Assembly (NCBI GenBank): GCA_964424115.1
Contig: CAYRHN010000008.1
Span: 1 to 64,000, forward strand
Source: CAYRHN01 sp964424115
GTDB taxonomy: Bacteria; Chloroflexota; Anaerolineae; Anaerolineales; Anaerolineaceae
Length of the DNA: 64,000 nt
Direction: 5' to 3'
A program made the translations under genes and the position numbers. Positions 52,750 through 61,512 of the stretch are shown piece after piece; the stretch's first letter is position 1, and every line of letters begins with the position of its first letter. Below the pieces are notes generated by a model. It did not search any database and was not told the origin of the DNA. It saw only the letters and a list, made by a program, of their open reading frames with translations.

Positions 52750-55440
52750 TTATCCCAACTGTGCCTGTAATTTGGCGGCTGTTTCCTTGTAAGTCGCCAG
52801 TTTCTGGCGTTCTTTCTCGATCACCGCCGCGGGGGCTTTATTGACAAAATCGGAGGATAGTAATTTCTCCAGCCTTGCGACCTGGCTTTCCACCTCGGCC
52901 AGGTCTTTTTCCAGGCGGGCGCGCTCGGCGCCCGCATCCACCAGCTCGGCCAGGGGCAAGAAAATCTCCACCCCCTGCACCACCGCGCTGATCTGGTTTT
53001 GCGGTTTTTCGGGCAACGCCGCCGCCAGGGCCAATCCGGCCGGTTCCAACTGGGCCAGGCTGCACAAGGTACGTGCCTGCGCTTGAAGGATAGGCAGCCG
53101 TTCGCCGGCCAGGATGGTGGCAGCGATCCGCTTACCAGGCGGCACCTGTTTTTCGGTGCGCAAGTTGCGGATGGAACGCACCACTTCCTGCACCAAGTTG
53201 AACTCGGCCACCTTCTGTTCTTCCCAACCTTCCGGCGCTTTTGACTCCGGCCATGCAGCTATGATTAGCGCCTCTTCCCATCCTCCCTTGGGAGCCAGGC
53301 GGGGCGAACGTTCCGCGGCCGCCTGCTTGAGGTATCCCCACACCTCTTCGGTGATGAAGGGGACGAAGGGATGCAGTAAGCGCAGACAGGTATCCAGAAC
53401 ACGGGTGAGCGTGTAAGCCGTATAGAATGCCCGGTCACCGCCTTCGTTCAATTGCTGCTTGGCAATCTCCAAATACCAGTCGGCAAATTCACCCCAGAAG
53501 AATTCGTAGATTTGACGCCCGGCCTCTCCGTACTGGTGCGAATCAAACAGCTCATTCGCGCCGCGCACCACGGCTTGCAGGCGCGCCCAGATCCAAGAAT
53601 CGGCCAGGGTCCAGTCCGGGTCTGCTGTTGGCTCAACCGGTGCCTGCTGGACTGCAGCCAGCACAAAACGTCCGGCATTCCAGATCTTATTCATGAAGTT
53701 GCGGTTGGCTTCAACCTTCTTCACACCCACGTTGGTATCATTGCCGGGTGTGGAGCCCACCAGCACCGTGAAGCGCAGTGCATCGGCGCCCATCTGCTCG
53801 ATCAGCGGCAGCGGATCGATCATGTTGCCCTTGGATTTGCTCATCTTTTGCCCGTGTTCGTCTCTCAGCAACCCATGCAGGTACACGGTATGGAAAGGCA
53901 CGTCGCCGGTATATTCCAGCCCGGACATGATCATGCGCGCCACCCAGAAGAACAGGATATCGTACCCGGTCTCCAGGATCGAGGTGGGATAGAAATATTT
54001 CAGGTCGGGGGTCTCGTCCGGCCAACCCAGGGTTGAGAACGGCCATAACGCGGAGGAGAACCAGGTATCCAGCACATCTTCATCCTGGTGGATGTTCTTG
54101 CTGTGGCAGGCATGGCATTCGGTCGGGTCCTGGCGAGCTACAGTCTTCTCGCCGCAGTCGGAGCAGTACCAAACCGGGATGCGGTGTCCCCACCACAACT
54201 GGCGGCTGATGCACCAATCCTCGATATTTTCCATCCAGTTGTAGTAGACCTTGGTAAAACGGTCTGGCACAATGCGAATGCGCCCATCCCTCACCGCCTG
54301 CAAGGCGGCCTCGGCCAGCGGCTTGATGCGCACAAACCACTGCGTGGAGATCAACGGCTCAATGATCTCACCACCACGCTGGGAGCGGGGCACGTTGAGC
54401 AGATAAGGCTCTTCTTTGATCACCAACCCGGCCGCGCGCATATCTTTCCAGATCTTCTTGCGGCAGGCAAAGCGTTCCATTCCAGCATAAGGGCCACCGT
54501 TTTCATTAATGTGAGCTTCAGTGGTCATAATATTAATGAAGGCCAGGTTATGCTTCTCGCCAATCGTATAATCGTTCGGGTCGTGGGCCGGGGTGATCTT
54601 CAATGCCCCGGTGCCAAACTCGCGCGTCACATACGGATCGGCAATGACCGGGATGGCGCGGTTGAGCATTGGCACCAGCACGCTTTTCCCCACGAAGCGG
54701 GTATAGCGCTCATCCTCCGGATGCACCGCCACGGCCGAATCGCCCAGGATCGTTTCGGGGCGGGTGGTTGCCACGGGGATATAATCGCCGGAGCCGTCGG
54801 CCAGCATGTATTTGAAGTAGTACAGGAAGCCGTTCTCCTGAGAGTATTCCACTTCCACATCCGAGACAGCCGTTTTCAATCCCGGCGACCAGTTGATCAT
54901 GCGCTGGCCGCGGTAGATCAAGCCCTTCTCGTACAGGCGCACGAAGGATTCGCGCACCGCCCGCGATAATCCTTCATCAAAAGTGAAGCGCTCGCGGTCC
55001 CAATCGCAGGAGGCGCCCAGGCGGCGGATCTGTTTGGTGATGATGCCGCCGTATTTCTTCTTCCAATCCCAGGTGCGGCGCAGGAATTCCTCGCGCCCAA
55101 TCTGGTCACGGCGCAGGCCTTCCTTGGCCAGCATCTTCTCTACCTGCAACTGCGTGGCGATCCCGGCGTGGTCGGTGCCGGGCACCCAGAGGGTCGGCTC
55201 ACCCTTCATGCGGTGATAGCGGATCATCAGATCTTCCATCGCCACAAAGAGGACATGTCCCAGATGCAGTTCACCGGTCACGTTGGGCGGCGGGATGGAA
55301 ATTACAAAGGGCTTGCGCGAGGGATCATGTCCCGCTTTGTTGGGGTCGTTGGACGGCTTGAAGTATCCAGCCGACACCCACCACTGGTACAGGCGCTGCT
55401 CGGTGGCAGCAAAATCATAGGCTTTGGGTAGATCTGTCAT
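52750..55440 (-). CDS. valS: Valyl-tRNA synthetase
   Basis: 896 residues, full length. Class I signature HLGH in PPNVTGELHLGHVLF (about residues 51-65) and KMSKSKGN near residue 530; the editing CP1 domain lies between (TTRPETILGDSAVAVHPEDE). A zinc-finger-like set CSDCGEKT...CHACHSKN is inserted. The C-terminus is the coiled-coil tRNA-binding arm (ERARLEKDLAEVESQVARLE). CAGGAG precedes the ATG. Expression is controlled by a T-box leader upstream. Confidence 0.98.
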   Translation of the reverse strand: MTDLPKAYDFAATEQRLYQWWVSAGYFKPSNDPNKAGHDPSRKPFVISIPPPNVTGELHLGHVLFVAMEDLMIRYHRMKGEPTLWVPGTDHAGIATQLQVEKMLAKEGLRRDQIGREEFLRRTWDWKKKYGGIITKQIRRLGASCDWDRERFTFDEGLSRAVRESFVRLYEKGLIYRGQRMINWSPGLKTAVSDVEVEYSQENGFLYYFKYMLADGSGDYIPVATTRPETILGDSAVAVHPEDERYTRFVGKSVLVPMLNRAIPVIADPYVTREFGTGALKITPAHDPNDYTIGEKHNLAFINIMTTEAHINENGGPYAGMERFACRKKIWKDMRAAGLVIKEEPYLLNVPRSQRGGEIIEPLISTQWFVRIKPLAEAALQAVRDGRIRIVPDRFTKVYYNWMENIEDWCISRQLWWGHRIPVWYCSDCGEKTVARQDPTECHACHSKNIHQDEDVLDTWFSSALWPFSTLGWPDETPDLKYFYPTSILETGYDILFFWVARMIMSGLEYTGDVPFHTVYLHGLLRDEHGQKMSKSKGNMIDPLPLIEQMGADALRFTVLVGSTPGNDTNVGVKKVEANRNFMNKIWNAGRFVLAAVQQAPVEPTADPDWTLADSWIWARLQAVVRGANELFDSHQYGEAGRQIYEFFWGEFADWYLEIAKQQLNEGGDRAFYTAYTLTRVLDTCLRLLHPFVPFITEEVWGYLKQAAAERSPRLAPKGGWEEALIIAAWPESKAPEGWEEQKVAEFNLVQEVVRSIRNLRTEKQVPPGKRIAATILAGERLPILQAQARTLCSLAQLEPAGLALAAALPEKPQNQISAVVQGVEIFLPLAELVDAGAERARLEKDLAEVESQVARLEKLLSSDFVNKAPAAVIEKERQKLATYKETAAKLQAQLG

Positions 55441-55444
55441 GGTG

Positions 55445-55730
55445 CACTCCTGTTAAACAAAACGCCCTTTCATCCATGAGGACGAAAGGGGCTCTTCCGC
55501 GGTACCACCTCGATTCACCAACACAGGTTGGTGCTCTCCTACCCAGACGATCATCCGGGCCTCGCGCTAACGGGCTCACCCGTGCCGTTCTACTCTCCAT
55601 GCGGATTTCTTCGGCAGTTTCGCCAAACGACTTCAGCCCGGTCCAGCTTGGGAGGCTCTCAGCTTGCACCTCCTTCTCTGTCAGCGTTCCAGCGGCTTAC
55701 TCCTTCTGGCCTGATCTTTTTAAAATTGTT
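55445..55730 (-). promoter_or_regulatory. T-box riboswitch (tRNA-Val sensing) upstream of valS
   Basis: The minus strand carries the T-box sequence AGGTGGTACCGCGG (55510-55497), which pairs with uncharged tRNA. In stem I, AGTA (55701-55698) and GAA (55634-55632) form the expected loop-E motif, and the GAA is followed by GUC at 55631-55629, a valine specifier codon. A terminator hairpin CCCTTTCGTCC/GGATGAAAGGG lies at 55490-55465, followed by TTTTGTTT. Uncharged tRNA-Val should favour the antiterminator and switch valS on. Confidence 0.93.
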
Positions 55731-55736
55731 AGAGTC

Positions 55737-55765
55737 ATTATAAGGACAACCCGAAGGAATGTCAA
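55737..55765 (-). promoter_or_regulatory. Consensus sigma70 promoter for valS leader
   Basis: TTGACA (55765-55760), 17-nt spacer and TATAAT (55742-55737) on the minus strand: a perfect consensus. It begins the T-box leader of valS. Confidence 0.9.
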
Positions 55766-55815
55766 GGCTGAAAATTTTGTGGTATAATTTCGCGCGCCGC
55801 AAGAAGCGGCACCCT

Positions 55816-55901
55816 GGAGAGGTCGCCTAGTTGGCCTATGGCGTGCGTCTGGAAAGCGCATATACCGAAAGGTATCGCGGGTTCGAATCCCGCCCTCTCC
55901 G
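55816..55901 (+). tRNA. tRNA-Ser (anticodon GGA)
   Basis: Cloverleaf with acceptor GGAGAGG/CCTCTCC, anticodon stem-loop TGCGT-CTGGAAA-GCGCA (anticodon GGA), a long variable arm (ATACCGAAAGGTAT) typical of class II tRNAs, and T arm CGGGTTCGAATCCCG. No CCA is encoded. TATAAT at 55783-55788 is a plausible -10 box. Confidence 0.95.
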
Positions 55902-55971
55902 CTCCAAAGATGCTTCGCGCCCTTTCAAGAAAGTATTCCCGCGAAGAAACAAAAGCACACCTGGTTTTGAA

Positions 55972-56000
55972 TGGGCGATTCAAAGATCGCTCATTTTGTT
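55972..56000 (+). terminator. Terminator downstream of tRNA-Ser
   Basis: TGGGCGAT-TCAAAG-ATCGCTCA hairpin (one G-U pair) followed by TTTTGTT. Confidence 0.75.
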
Positions 56001-56108
56001 ACTGGCAAACCCGCCTTTTAAGAAAGTCGGGGAATTTTAGGATATTAATGTAATTCCTATACTTTTCGGGTAAAATATATCTTAAAATGATCGACTGGAG
56101 AATGACCA

Positions 56109-56486
56109 ATGACAGAAGCTATGAAAATTCTTGAAGGACACCAGTACATGGCCCTGACCACCACCCGCAGGAACGGCAATGCCGTGACCACGCCGGTCTG
56201 GTTTACCACAAAAGACGAAAGAATATACTTGTACACTGAAGCCAACAGCGGTAAGATAAAAAGGATTCGCCACACCCCACAAGTGACCATTGCGCCATGC
56301 ACTTCCAGCGGTCAAATTCTGGGAAAAAGCTTTGCCGGACAGGCGCGCCTGATAGAAGAACAGGAATATGCCCCGATTCAGGCGTCTTTTTCCGCCAAAT
56401 ACGGCTTTATGATTCGCATTTTTGGATGGCTGGGCCGCTTGCGTAAAGCACGCCGGGTGTTCGTAGAGATCACCCCTGCCGTATAA
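56109..56486 (+). CDS. PPOX-class (probable F420/flavin) oxidoreductase
   Basis: 125 residues, a split-barrel pyridoxamine-phosphate-oxidase-like protein. It shows YMALTTTRRNGNAVTTPVWF, then KDERIYLYTEANSGKIKRIRHTPQVTIAP, the pattern of 'probable F420-dependent' PPOX proteins. The cofactor (F420, FMN or FAD) is not decided by sequence. GGAG lies upstream of the ATG. It sits 25 bp before ribA, a flavin-synthesis gene, and may share its transcript. Confidence 0.85.
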   Translation: MTEAMKILEGHQYMALTTTRRNGNAVTTPVWFTTKDERIYLYTEANSGKIKRIRHTPQVTIAPCTSSGQILGKSFAGQARLIEEQEYAPIQASFSAKYGFMIRIFGWLGRLRKARRVFVEITPAV

Positions 56487-56511
56487 ACAAATCATTTCAC
56501 AGGAGAATACC

Positions 56512-57180
56512 ATGACAGAACCTCTTGAAATCTCGCGCGAAGTTTGCGCTCGCATCCCAACCAGCGTGGGTGAATTCCAGTTATGCCTGTATTGCAACAA
56601 TCATGACGACAAGGAACATTTGGCGTTCGTCTACGGGGATGTTTACGACCAGGAGAATGTGCTGGTGCGCGTCCATTCCGAGTGTTTCACCGGGGATGTG
56701 CTTGGCTCACATCGCTGCGACTGTGGCGAGCAGTTGCAGGATGCCCTGGCGCGCGTCGCCAAAGAAGGCCGCGGCGCGGTGATCTACCTACGCCAGGAAG
56801 GGCGCGGGATTGGCCTGGCTGAGAAATTAAAAGCCTACAACCTGCAGGATGATGGGCTGGACACCGTGGATGCCAACCTGGCCCTCGGCCATCAAGCTGA
56901 CAGCCGTGATTATCACATGGCTGCCGCCATTCTGGAGGAGCTGGGCATTCGTTCGGTGCGCCTGCTCACCAACAACCCGGATAAGATCATTAAGCTGGAA
57001 GAGCTGGGAGTCAAGATCACCGAGCGGGTGGAATCGATCACCACCATTTACGCCGACAATGCCCAATATCTCAAGACCAAAGTGGAGCGCATGCACCACC
57101 AGCTTCCTAGCGAGCTGTTTGGCGCAATCGGGTTGATGCCCGCCATGCGCCAGCGCGGCTTTGGCAATGTCGAGAATTGA
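56512..57180 (+). CDS. ribA: GTP cyclohydrolase II
   Basis: 222 residues, the stand-alone form without a RibB domain. Zinc-binding cysteines are in SECFTGDVLGSHRCDCGEQL, and the catalytic/GTP region is VIYLRQEGRGIGLAEKLKAY followed by RLLTNNPDKIIKLEELG. It opens the GTP imidazole ring in the first step of riboflavin synthesis. AGGAG is 6 nt before the ATG. It overlaps the RibD reductase gene. Confidence 0.95.
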   Translation: MTEPLEISREVCARIPTSVGEFQLCLYCNNHDDKEHLAFVYGDVYDQENVLVRVHSECFTGDVLGSHRCDCGEQLQDALARVAKEGRGAVIYLRQEGRGIGLAEKLKAYNLQDDGLDTVDANLALGHQADSRDYHMAAAILEELGIRSVRLLTNNPDKIIKLEELGVKITERVESITTIYADNAQYLKTKVERMHHQLPSELFGAIGLMPAMRQRGFGNVEN

Positions 57181-57853
57181 CGATTACCTGGCAGAGGCAG
57201 CTGCTTTTAGCCGGGAACATCGCCGCCCGTGGGTGACGCTCAGCTATGCCCAATCGTTAGACGGCAGCTTGAGCGCCGCCCCCGGGGAAAGAACACGCCT
57301 CAGTGGGGATGAATCCCGCCGCCTGACCCACCAATTGCGCGCCGCACACCAGGCCATCCTGGTTGGGGTTGGCACCGTCCAGGCGGATGACCCTCTGCTG
57401 ACCGTGCGTTATGCCCAAGGCCCTGATCCCCGTCCGGTAATCCTGGACGGGCAGTTACGCGCACCTTTGCAGGCCCGCATTTTCCATAAACAAGACAACC
57501 AACCCTGGGTTCTATGCGGACCGGATGCCTCCACAGCCCAACGGACTGTGTTTGAAGAACTGGGAGTACGCATTATCCAGACTGAAACGACCCCGAATGG
57601 GCGGCTGGATCTGCACTCCGCCCTGAATCGGCTATACGAAAACGGAATCGTTACTTTGATGGTCGAGGGGGGTGCACAAGTTATCCGGAGTTTCCTCGAA
57701 GCCGGGCTGGTGGAGCTGCTGGTAATCACCATTGCTCCACGCTGGCTCAACGGATTGAATGCTACCGAAGGACTGGCCTTTCCCCTCCCCCAACTGCGCG
57801 ATGTGGTTTGGGAACCATACGGGTCAGACGCCGTGCTGTGGGCACGGCTCTAG
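57167..57853 (+). CDS. RibD C-terminal-type pyrimidine reductase
   Basis: About 228 residues from ATG 57167, overlapping ribA by 14 nt. It is only the reductase part of RibD: DGSLSAAPGERTRLSGDES, AILVGVGTVQADDPLLTVR (NADPH/substrate region) and VEGGAQVIRSFLEAGLVELL. Its partner ribA supports a role as 5-amino-6-ribosylaminouracil reductase, with the deaminase encoded elsewhere. Similar stand-alone proteins also act as DHFR-like reductases, so assignment rests on context. It ends overlapping the convergent TetR gene by 4 nt. Confidence 0.87.
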   Translation: MSRIDDYLAEAAAFSREHRRPWVTLSYAQSLDGSLSAAPGERTRLSGDESRRLTHQLRAAHQAILVGVGTVQADDPLLTVRYAQGPDPRPVILDGQLRAPLQARIFHKQDNQPWVLCGPDASTAQRTVFEELGVRIIQTETTPNGRLDLHSALNRLYENGIVTLMVEGGAQVIRSFLEAGLVELLVITIAPRWLNGLNATEGLAFPLPQLRDVVWEPYGSDAVLWARL

Positions 57854-58440
57854 GTTTTTTCCCGCTCCATGATCCCTTCCAGGAATAATTCCACCACCTG
57901 ACCGGCCACTTCATCCACCGGTTTGGGTGGGGTAATCTCTTCCAGCACGATCTGGTTTAAGGCATACGACAACAGCATTCCCAGGAAGGCGTGCGCCGCC
58001 AATTCCGGGTCAGGTAGCTTGCGCACCCCACTCAATTCAACCTGCTGGCGCAGATAGCTTCCCAGCAATTGACGCTGGCGCTGGGCGCTGCGAGCCACAA
58101 AACGGCGCACTTCCACCGAACGCTGCGCTTCGGTATAGATCATCAGCACCGCGCGCCGGTTCTTCAGCACGGCAGACAGATAAAAGCGCGCCACCAGCAG
58201 TAAATCCTGACGAGTATCTCCAGTCAGGGGTCCTTTCAATACCGAATCCAGACCAGGCGGCAGCAAATAACGCTCTACCGCCTCCATGAACAGGTTTTCC
58301 TTGTTGCCGAACTGGCGGAAAATGGTCACCTCATTCACCTGGGCCGCCACAGCGATCAGGCGCGTGGTAGCGCCTTCATAACCATGTTGGGCAAACTGCT
58401 GTGCCGCGGCCTGGATGATCCGTTCGCGCAATTCCTCCAT
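57850..58440 (-). CDS. TetR/AcrR-family transcriptional regulator
   Basis: 196 residues. The N-terminal helix-turn-helix is typical: RERIIQAAAQQFAQHGYEGA, TTRLIAVAAQVNEVTIFRQF and GNKENLFMEAV. The C-terminal helical domain should bind a small ligand. GGAGG is before the ATG. It follows the TreS-like gene by 179 bp on the same strand and may regulate the sugar-uptake unit or itself. Confidence 0.92.
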   Translation of the reverse strand: MEELRERIIQAAAQQFAQHGYEGATTRLIAVAAQVNEVTIFRQFGNKENLFMEAVERYLLPPGLDSVLKGPLTGDTRQDLLLVARFYLSAVLKNRRAVLMIYTEAQRSVEVRRFVARSAQRQRQLLGSYLRQQVELSGVRKLPDPELAAHAFLGMLLSYALNQIVLEEITPPKPVDEVAGQVVELFLEGIMEREKT

Positions 58441-58619
58441 GCTGCCTCCGCCAATTGCAAGTGATTGCTTTCAGTTTAGCATGACCGGCTTTTTTCCGCA
58501 ATTCTCTGCAAGAGTCCAAATTATGTTCATTACGGCATCCCCCTGGAGAAAGACCCCCTGCCGGATTATTCAGGAATTACCTGCATGGATCTTGCACAAT
58601 GGCTTGCCTGACCAGCTCC

Positions 58620-60227
58620 TTAATGATCCTTCTGGTGCATTAGCCAGGCATAACCATAAGCGGCCAAGGATATATTTCCTTGATAATGAATTTCCGGATC
58701 AAGCAGATTTGACCATGTCCCGTTCCCAAGCGGAATGTTCAATGGTTGCTCAGTAAGGTTGTTTGCCACCAGGATCCTTTCCTCTCCCCAGCAGCGGGTA
58801 TAACCTGCTGCGCCGGCGGGAAGATCGGCCAGCCATTCCATACTGCCGCGAGCAAATGCATCGGTCTGTTTACGTGCCGCAATAAACCGGCGCAAACGGT
58901 TGAGCAGCGAGCCGGGATCTGCAATTTGATTCTGTACATTTATCTTCCTCGGCGAAAATTGTTCATCGACGGGAGGCCAGGCATACAATTTTTCCAGCGG
59001 TGCAGGCGAAAAGCCCGCCGTACAACCCGCCTCCCATTGCATGGGCGTGCGTACTCCGTTGCGGTCGGGCAGGCTGATCCGGTCGCCCATGCCAATTTCG
59101 TCGCCGTAATAAATGATCGGCGCTCCAGGCAGGGTGAAGAGCAAAGAATAAGCCAATTCGATCTTGCGCCGGTCGTTGTCCAGCAGCGGCGCCAACCGGC
59201 GGCGGATGCCCAGATTGATGCGCATGCGCGGCAGGGGCGCGTACTCACGCCACATCCATTGGCGCTCCTCCTCAGTGACCATCTCCAGGGTTAATTCGTC
59301 ATGGTTGCGGAGAAAGGTACACCATTGGCAGCCATCCGGAATGGGCGGGGTGCGTTTTAATACCCATTCTAGCGAATCACGCCGCCCCTGGCGCAGCGCC
59401 ATGAAGATGCGCGGCATGAGCGGAAAGTGAAAGCCCATGTGAAATTCATCGCCATCACCGAAATAAGGACGAACATCTTCCGGCCATTGGTTGGCCTCGC
59501 ACAACAAGATCCTCCCTGGATATTCGTTCACCAGGCTGCGCAAGGTTTTCAGGTAGGCGTGAGTTTCAGGCAAATTCTCGCAGTTGGTGCCTTCGCGTTC
59601 ATACAGATACGGCACCGCATCTACCCGGAATCCATCCACCCCCATTTCCAGCCAATAGCGCATCACCTGGCGCATTTCTTCCTGAACCTGCGGATTGTCG
59701 TAATTCAGATCAGGTTGGCTGGCGTAGAAACGGTGCCAGTAATACTGTCCGGCTTGTTCATCCCAGCTCCAGTTAGATTTTTCAGTATCCAAGAAGATGA
59801 TCCGTGCGTCGCCGTATTTGTCAGGGTTGTCACTCCATACATAATAATCACGGTAAGGAGAGGTGCGGCTGGAACGCGCCTGCTGGAACCAGGCATGCTG
59901 GTCCGAGGTGTGGTTGAGAACCATATCGATCACTACCCGGATCCCGCGCGAATGCGCCTGCTGGAGCAGTTCTTTGAACATCTCCAGCGAGCCGTAATTG
60001 GGATGGATGCCGTAAAAATCGGAAATGTCATATCCGTCATCCTTGAGTGGGGAAGGGTACAACGGCATCAGCCAGACACAATCGATTCCCAAGTCCTGTA
60101 AATAATCCAATTTTTGGATGATCCCACCCAGGTCGCCGCGCCCATCTCCGTTGCTATCTTTATAGGCGCGCGGGTAAATTTGATAAAATACTGCATTCTG
60201 ATACCACAAAGTGTCATTATTCATCAT
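58620..60227 (-). CDS. treS: GH13 alpha-glucosyl enzyme, trehalose-synthase-like
   Basis: 535 residues. GH13 conserved regions: VVIDMVLNHTSDQHAWF, the nucleophile Asp in DGFRVDAVPYLYE, acid/base Glu in ILLCEANQWPEDV and FLRNHDELTLEM. The DGYDISDFYGIHPNYGS and SPYRDYYVWSDNPDKY segments are those of TreS (maltose-trehalose mutase), but oligo-1,6-glucosidases are close relatives, so the symbol is tentative. Downstream of the sugar ABC permeases by about 70 bp and probably cotranscribed, so it would act on the imported disaccharide. Confidence 0.82.
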   Translation of the reverse strand: MMNNDTLWYQNAVFYQIYPRAYKDSNGDGRGDLGGIIQKLDYLQDLGIDCVWLMPLYPSPLKDDGYDISDFYGIHPNYGSLEMFKELLQQAHSRGIRVVIDMVLNHTSDQHAWFQQARSSRTSPYRDYYVWSDNPDKYGDARIIFLDTEKSNWSWDEQAGQYYWHRFYASQPDLNYDNPQVQEEMRQVMRYWLEMGVDGFRVDAVPYLYEREGTNCENLPETHAYLKTLRSLVNEYPGRILLCEANQWPEDVRPYFGDGDEFHMGFHFPLMPRIFMALRQGRRDSLEWVLKRTPPIPDGCQWCTFLRNHDELTLEMVTEEERQWMWREYAPLPRMRINLGIRRRLAPLLDNDRRKIELAYSLLFTLPGAPIIYYGDEIGMGDRISLPDRNGVRTPMQWEAGCTAGFSPAPLEKLYAWPPVDEQFSPRKINVQNQIADPGSLLNRLRRFIAARKQTDAFARGSMEWLADLPAGAAGYTRCWGEERILVANNLTEQPLNIPLGNGTWSNLLDPEIHYQGNISLAAYGYAWLMHQKDH

Positions 60228-60297
60228 TTTTTCCAGGTTGAACTAAGGGCTGCACAAGGCGCCCTGGATTTTCTATTTACTCAACAAAGGACAAAAG

Positions 60298-61512
60298 CTA
60301 ACCTTTGACCGAACCGGCCAGCATTCCGCGCACGAAATAACGTTGGAAGCGGAAGAAGACAAACATCGGCACAATAAAGGAGAGGAAAGCCGCCCCGGTC
60401 ATAATGTGCCAGTTGCCGCCGCGCGCATCGATCAGATTGGTGATCTGCACGGTCAGGACGGGGTTATTGGAAAGGAAGATCTTCGCTACCAGGAAGTCGT
60501 TCCAGATCCATAAGAATTGGAATATGGATAAGGAAGCAATGGCCGGAATGGTGAGCGGAATAGCCAGTCGGCGGAAAGCAGTCCAGTGATTGGCCCCATC
60601 CAGGTAGGCGGATTCAAACATCTCGCGCGGCAGGCCGCTGAGGAAATTGCGCAGCAAATAGATCGCGTAAGGTAAGCCAAAACCGGTGTGGAATAACCAG
60701 ATACCCACAAAGGTTCCCTCCATCCCCAGGTCGGCGTACATGCGTGCAATCGGTACCAGGGTCATCTGCAGTGGGATGATCTGCAGGCCAACCAGCAGCG
60801 CAAACAGCACTGTGCGGCCGCGGAAATCCATCCATGAGAAGGCATAAGCTGCCAGCGCAGCAAAAAAGACCGGCAAGAAAGTCGAGGGAATTGCCACCAG
60901 GAGAGTATTAATAAAAGCTCGCCCCATACCTTCATCATTAACCAGGTCAGATACATTGCAGTTAAACTTGGTCAGGGTGCTTTCCACCCCCTGCTGACAG
61001 TCGGTGATGTAATCCTGTGTCCCTTTATAGCCCACCAATGCATCCGTGTAGTTGCCGAGGGTAAATCCAGTCTGCTCGGCGGCGGTGCCGGAGAGGGTAC
61101 GCATATAGCTGAGAATTTCAGACAATTCTTGCATGGCCAGGTTGGGATCTTCTGGCAAGGCAGGCGAAGTGAGGTGCGGCGCGCCGTTGATCTCTTTACG
61201 CAGCACAGCCAACAGACGATTGGAGCGCGGATATTTTTCGACCAATACCGGATCGCTCAGATCGGCCTGCAAGATCGCTTTGCCGTCGGCACCATGGCAG
61301 GATGAACAATACGTCTCATATTGGGATTGCCCCACCACGGAGCGGGGGACGAAGGCCGTCCACCAGCCGCTGGTGCGCACATCTTCACGGGCGCGGAAAG
61401 AAGTGACAAACAAACCCAGGGTGGGTAGAAGCCATAAAACGCAAATAAAGATCAAAACGAAATGGAGCGGAATGCGTCCAAGGATCCTGCTGAATCGGGC
61501 AAATGGTTTCAT
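60298..61512 (-). CDS. MalG-type sugar ABC permease with inserted cytochrome c domain
   Basis: 404 residues. Helix 1 (about 16-38) is followed by the family text SGWWTAF. A MalG homologue would then soon reach FTLGNYTDAL, but here about 95 residues are inserted (about 55-148). The insert contains YETYCSSCHGADGKA with a CxxCH haem-attachment motif (Cys69, Cys72, His73), and ends in ELSEILSYMRTLSG, which matches the last helix of class I cytochromes c. After the insert the permease resumes: INTLLVAIPSTFLP, AAYAFSWMDFRGR and an EAA loop (FESAYLDGANHWTAFRRLAIP). The inserted loop should face outwards, where haem c is attached. A canonical Met ligand is not clear; His113 or Met127 are candidates. 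Overlaps the MalF gene by 4 nt. Confidence 0.9.
   Translation of the reverse strand: MKPFARFSRILGRIPLHFVLIFICVLWLLPTLGLFVTSFRAREDVRTSGWWTAFVPRSVVGQSQYETYCSSCHGADGKAILQADLSDPVLVEKYPRSNRLLAVLRKEINGAPHLTSPALPEDPNLAMQELSEILSYMRTLSGTAAEQTGFTLGNYTDALVGYKGTQDYITDCQQGVESTLTKFNCNVSDLVNDEGMGRAFINTLLVAIPSTFLPVFFAALAAYAFSWMDFRGRTVLFALLVGLQIIPLQMTLVPIARMYADLGMEGTFVGIWLFHTGFGLPYAIYLLRNFLSGLPREMFESAYLDGANHWTAFRRLAIPLTIPAIASLSIFQFLWIWNDFLVAKIFLSNNPVLTVQITNLIDARGGNWHIMTGAAFLSFIVPMFVFFRFQRYFVRGMLAGSVKG

Noticed and set aside
57161..57166. TTG start for the RibD reductase
   Set aside because: ATG at 57167 lies two codons later and is the more likely start; the difference is trivial.
58441..58619. Possible gene between TetR and TreS-like genes
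   Set aside because: The 113-codon plus-strand ORF here is antisense to the end of treS and has no ribosome binding site or motifs.
60298..61512. Frameshift or chimera explaining the cytochrome insert in the MalG-like gene
   Set aside because: The frame is continuous through permease, insert and permease, with plausible codon use throughout; an assembly error cannot be excluded but nothing in the sequence indicates it.
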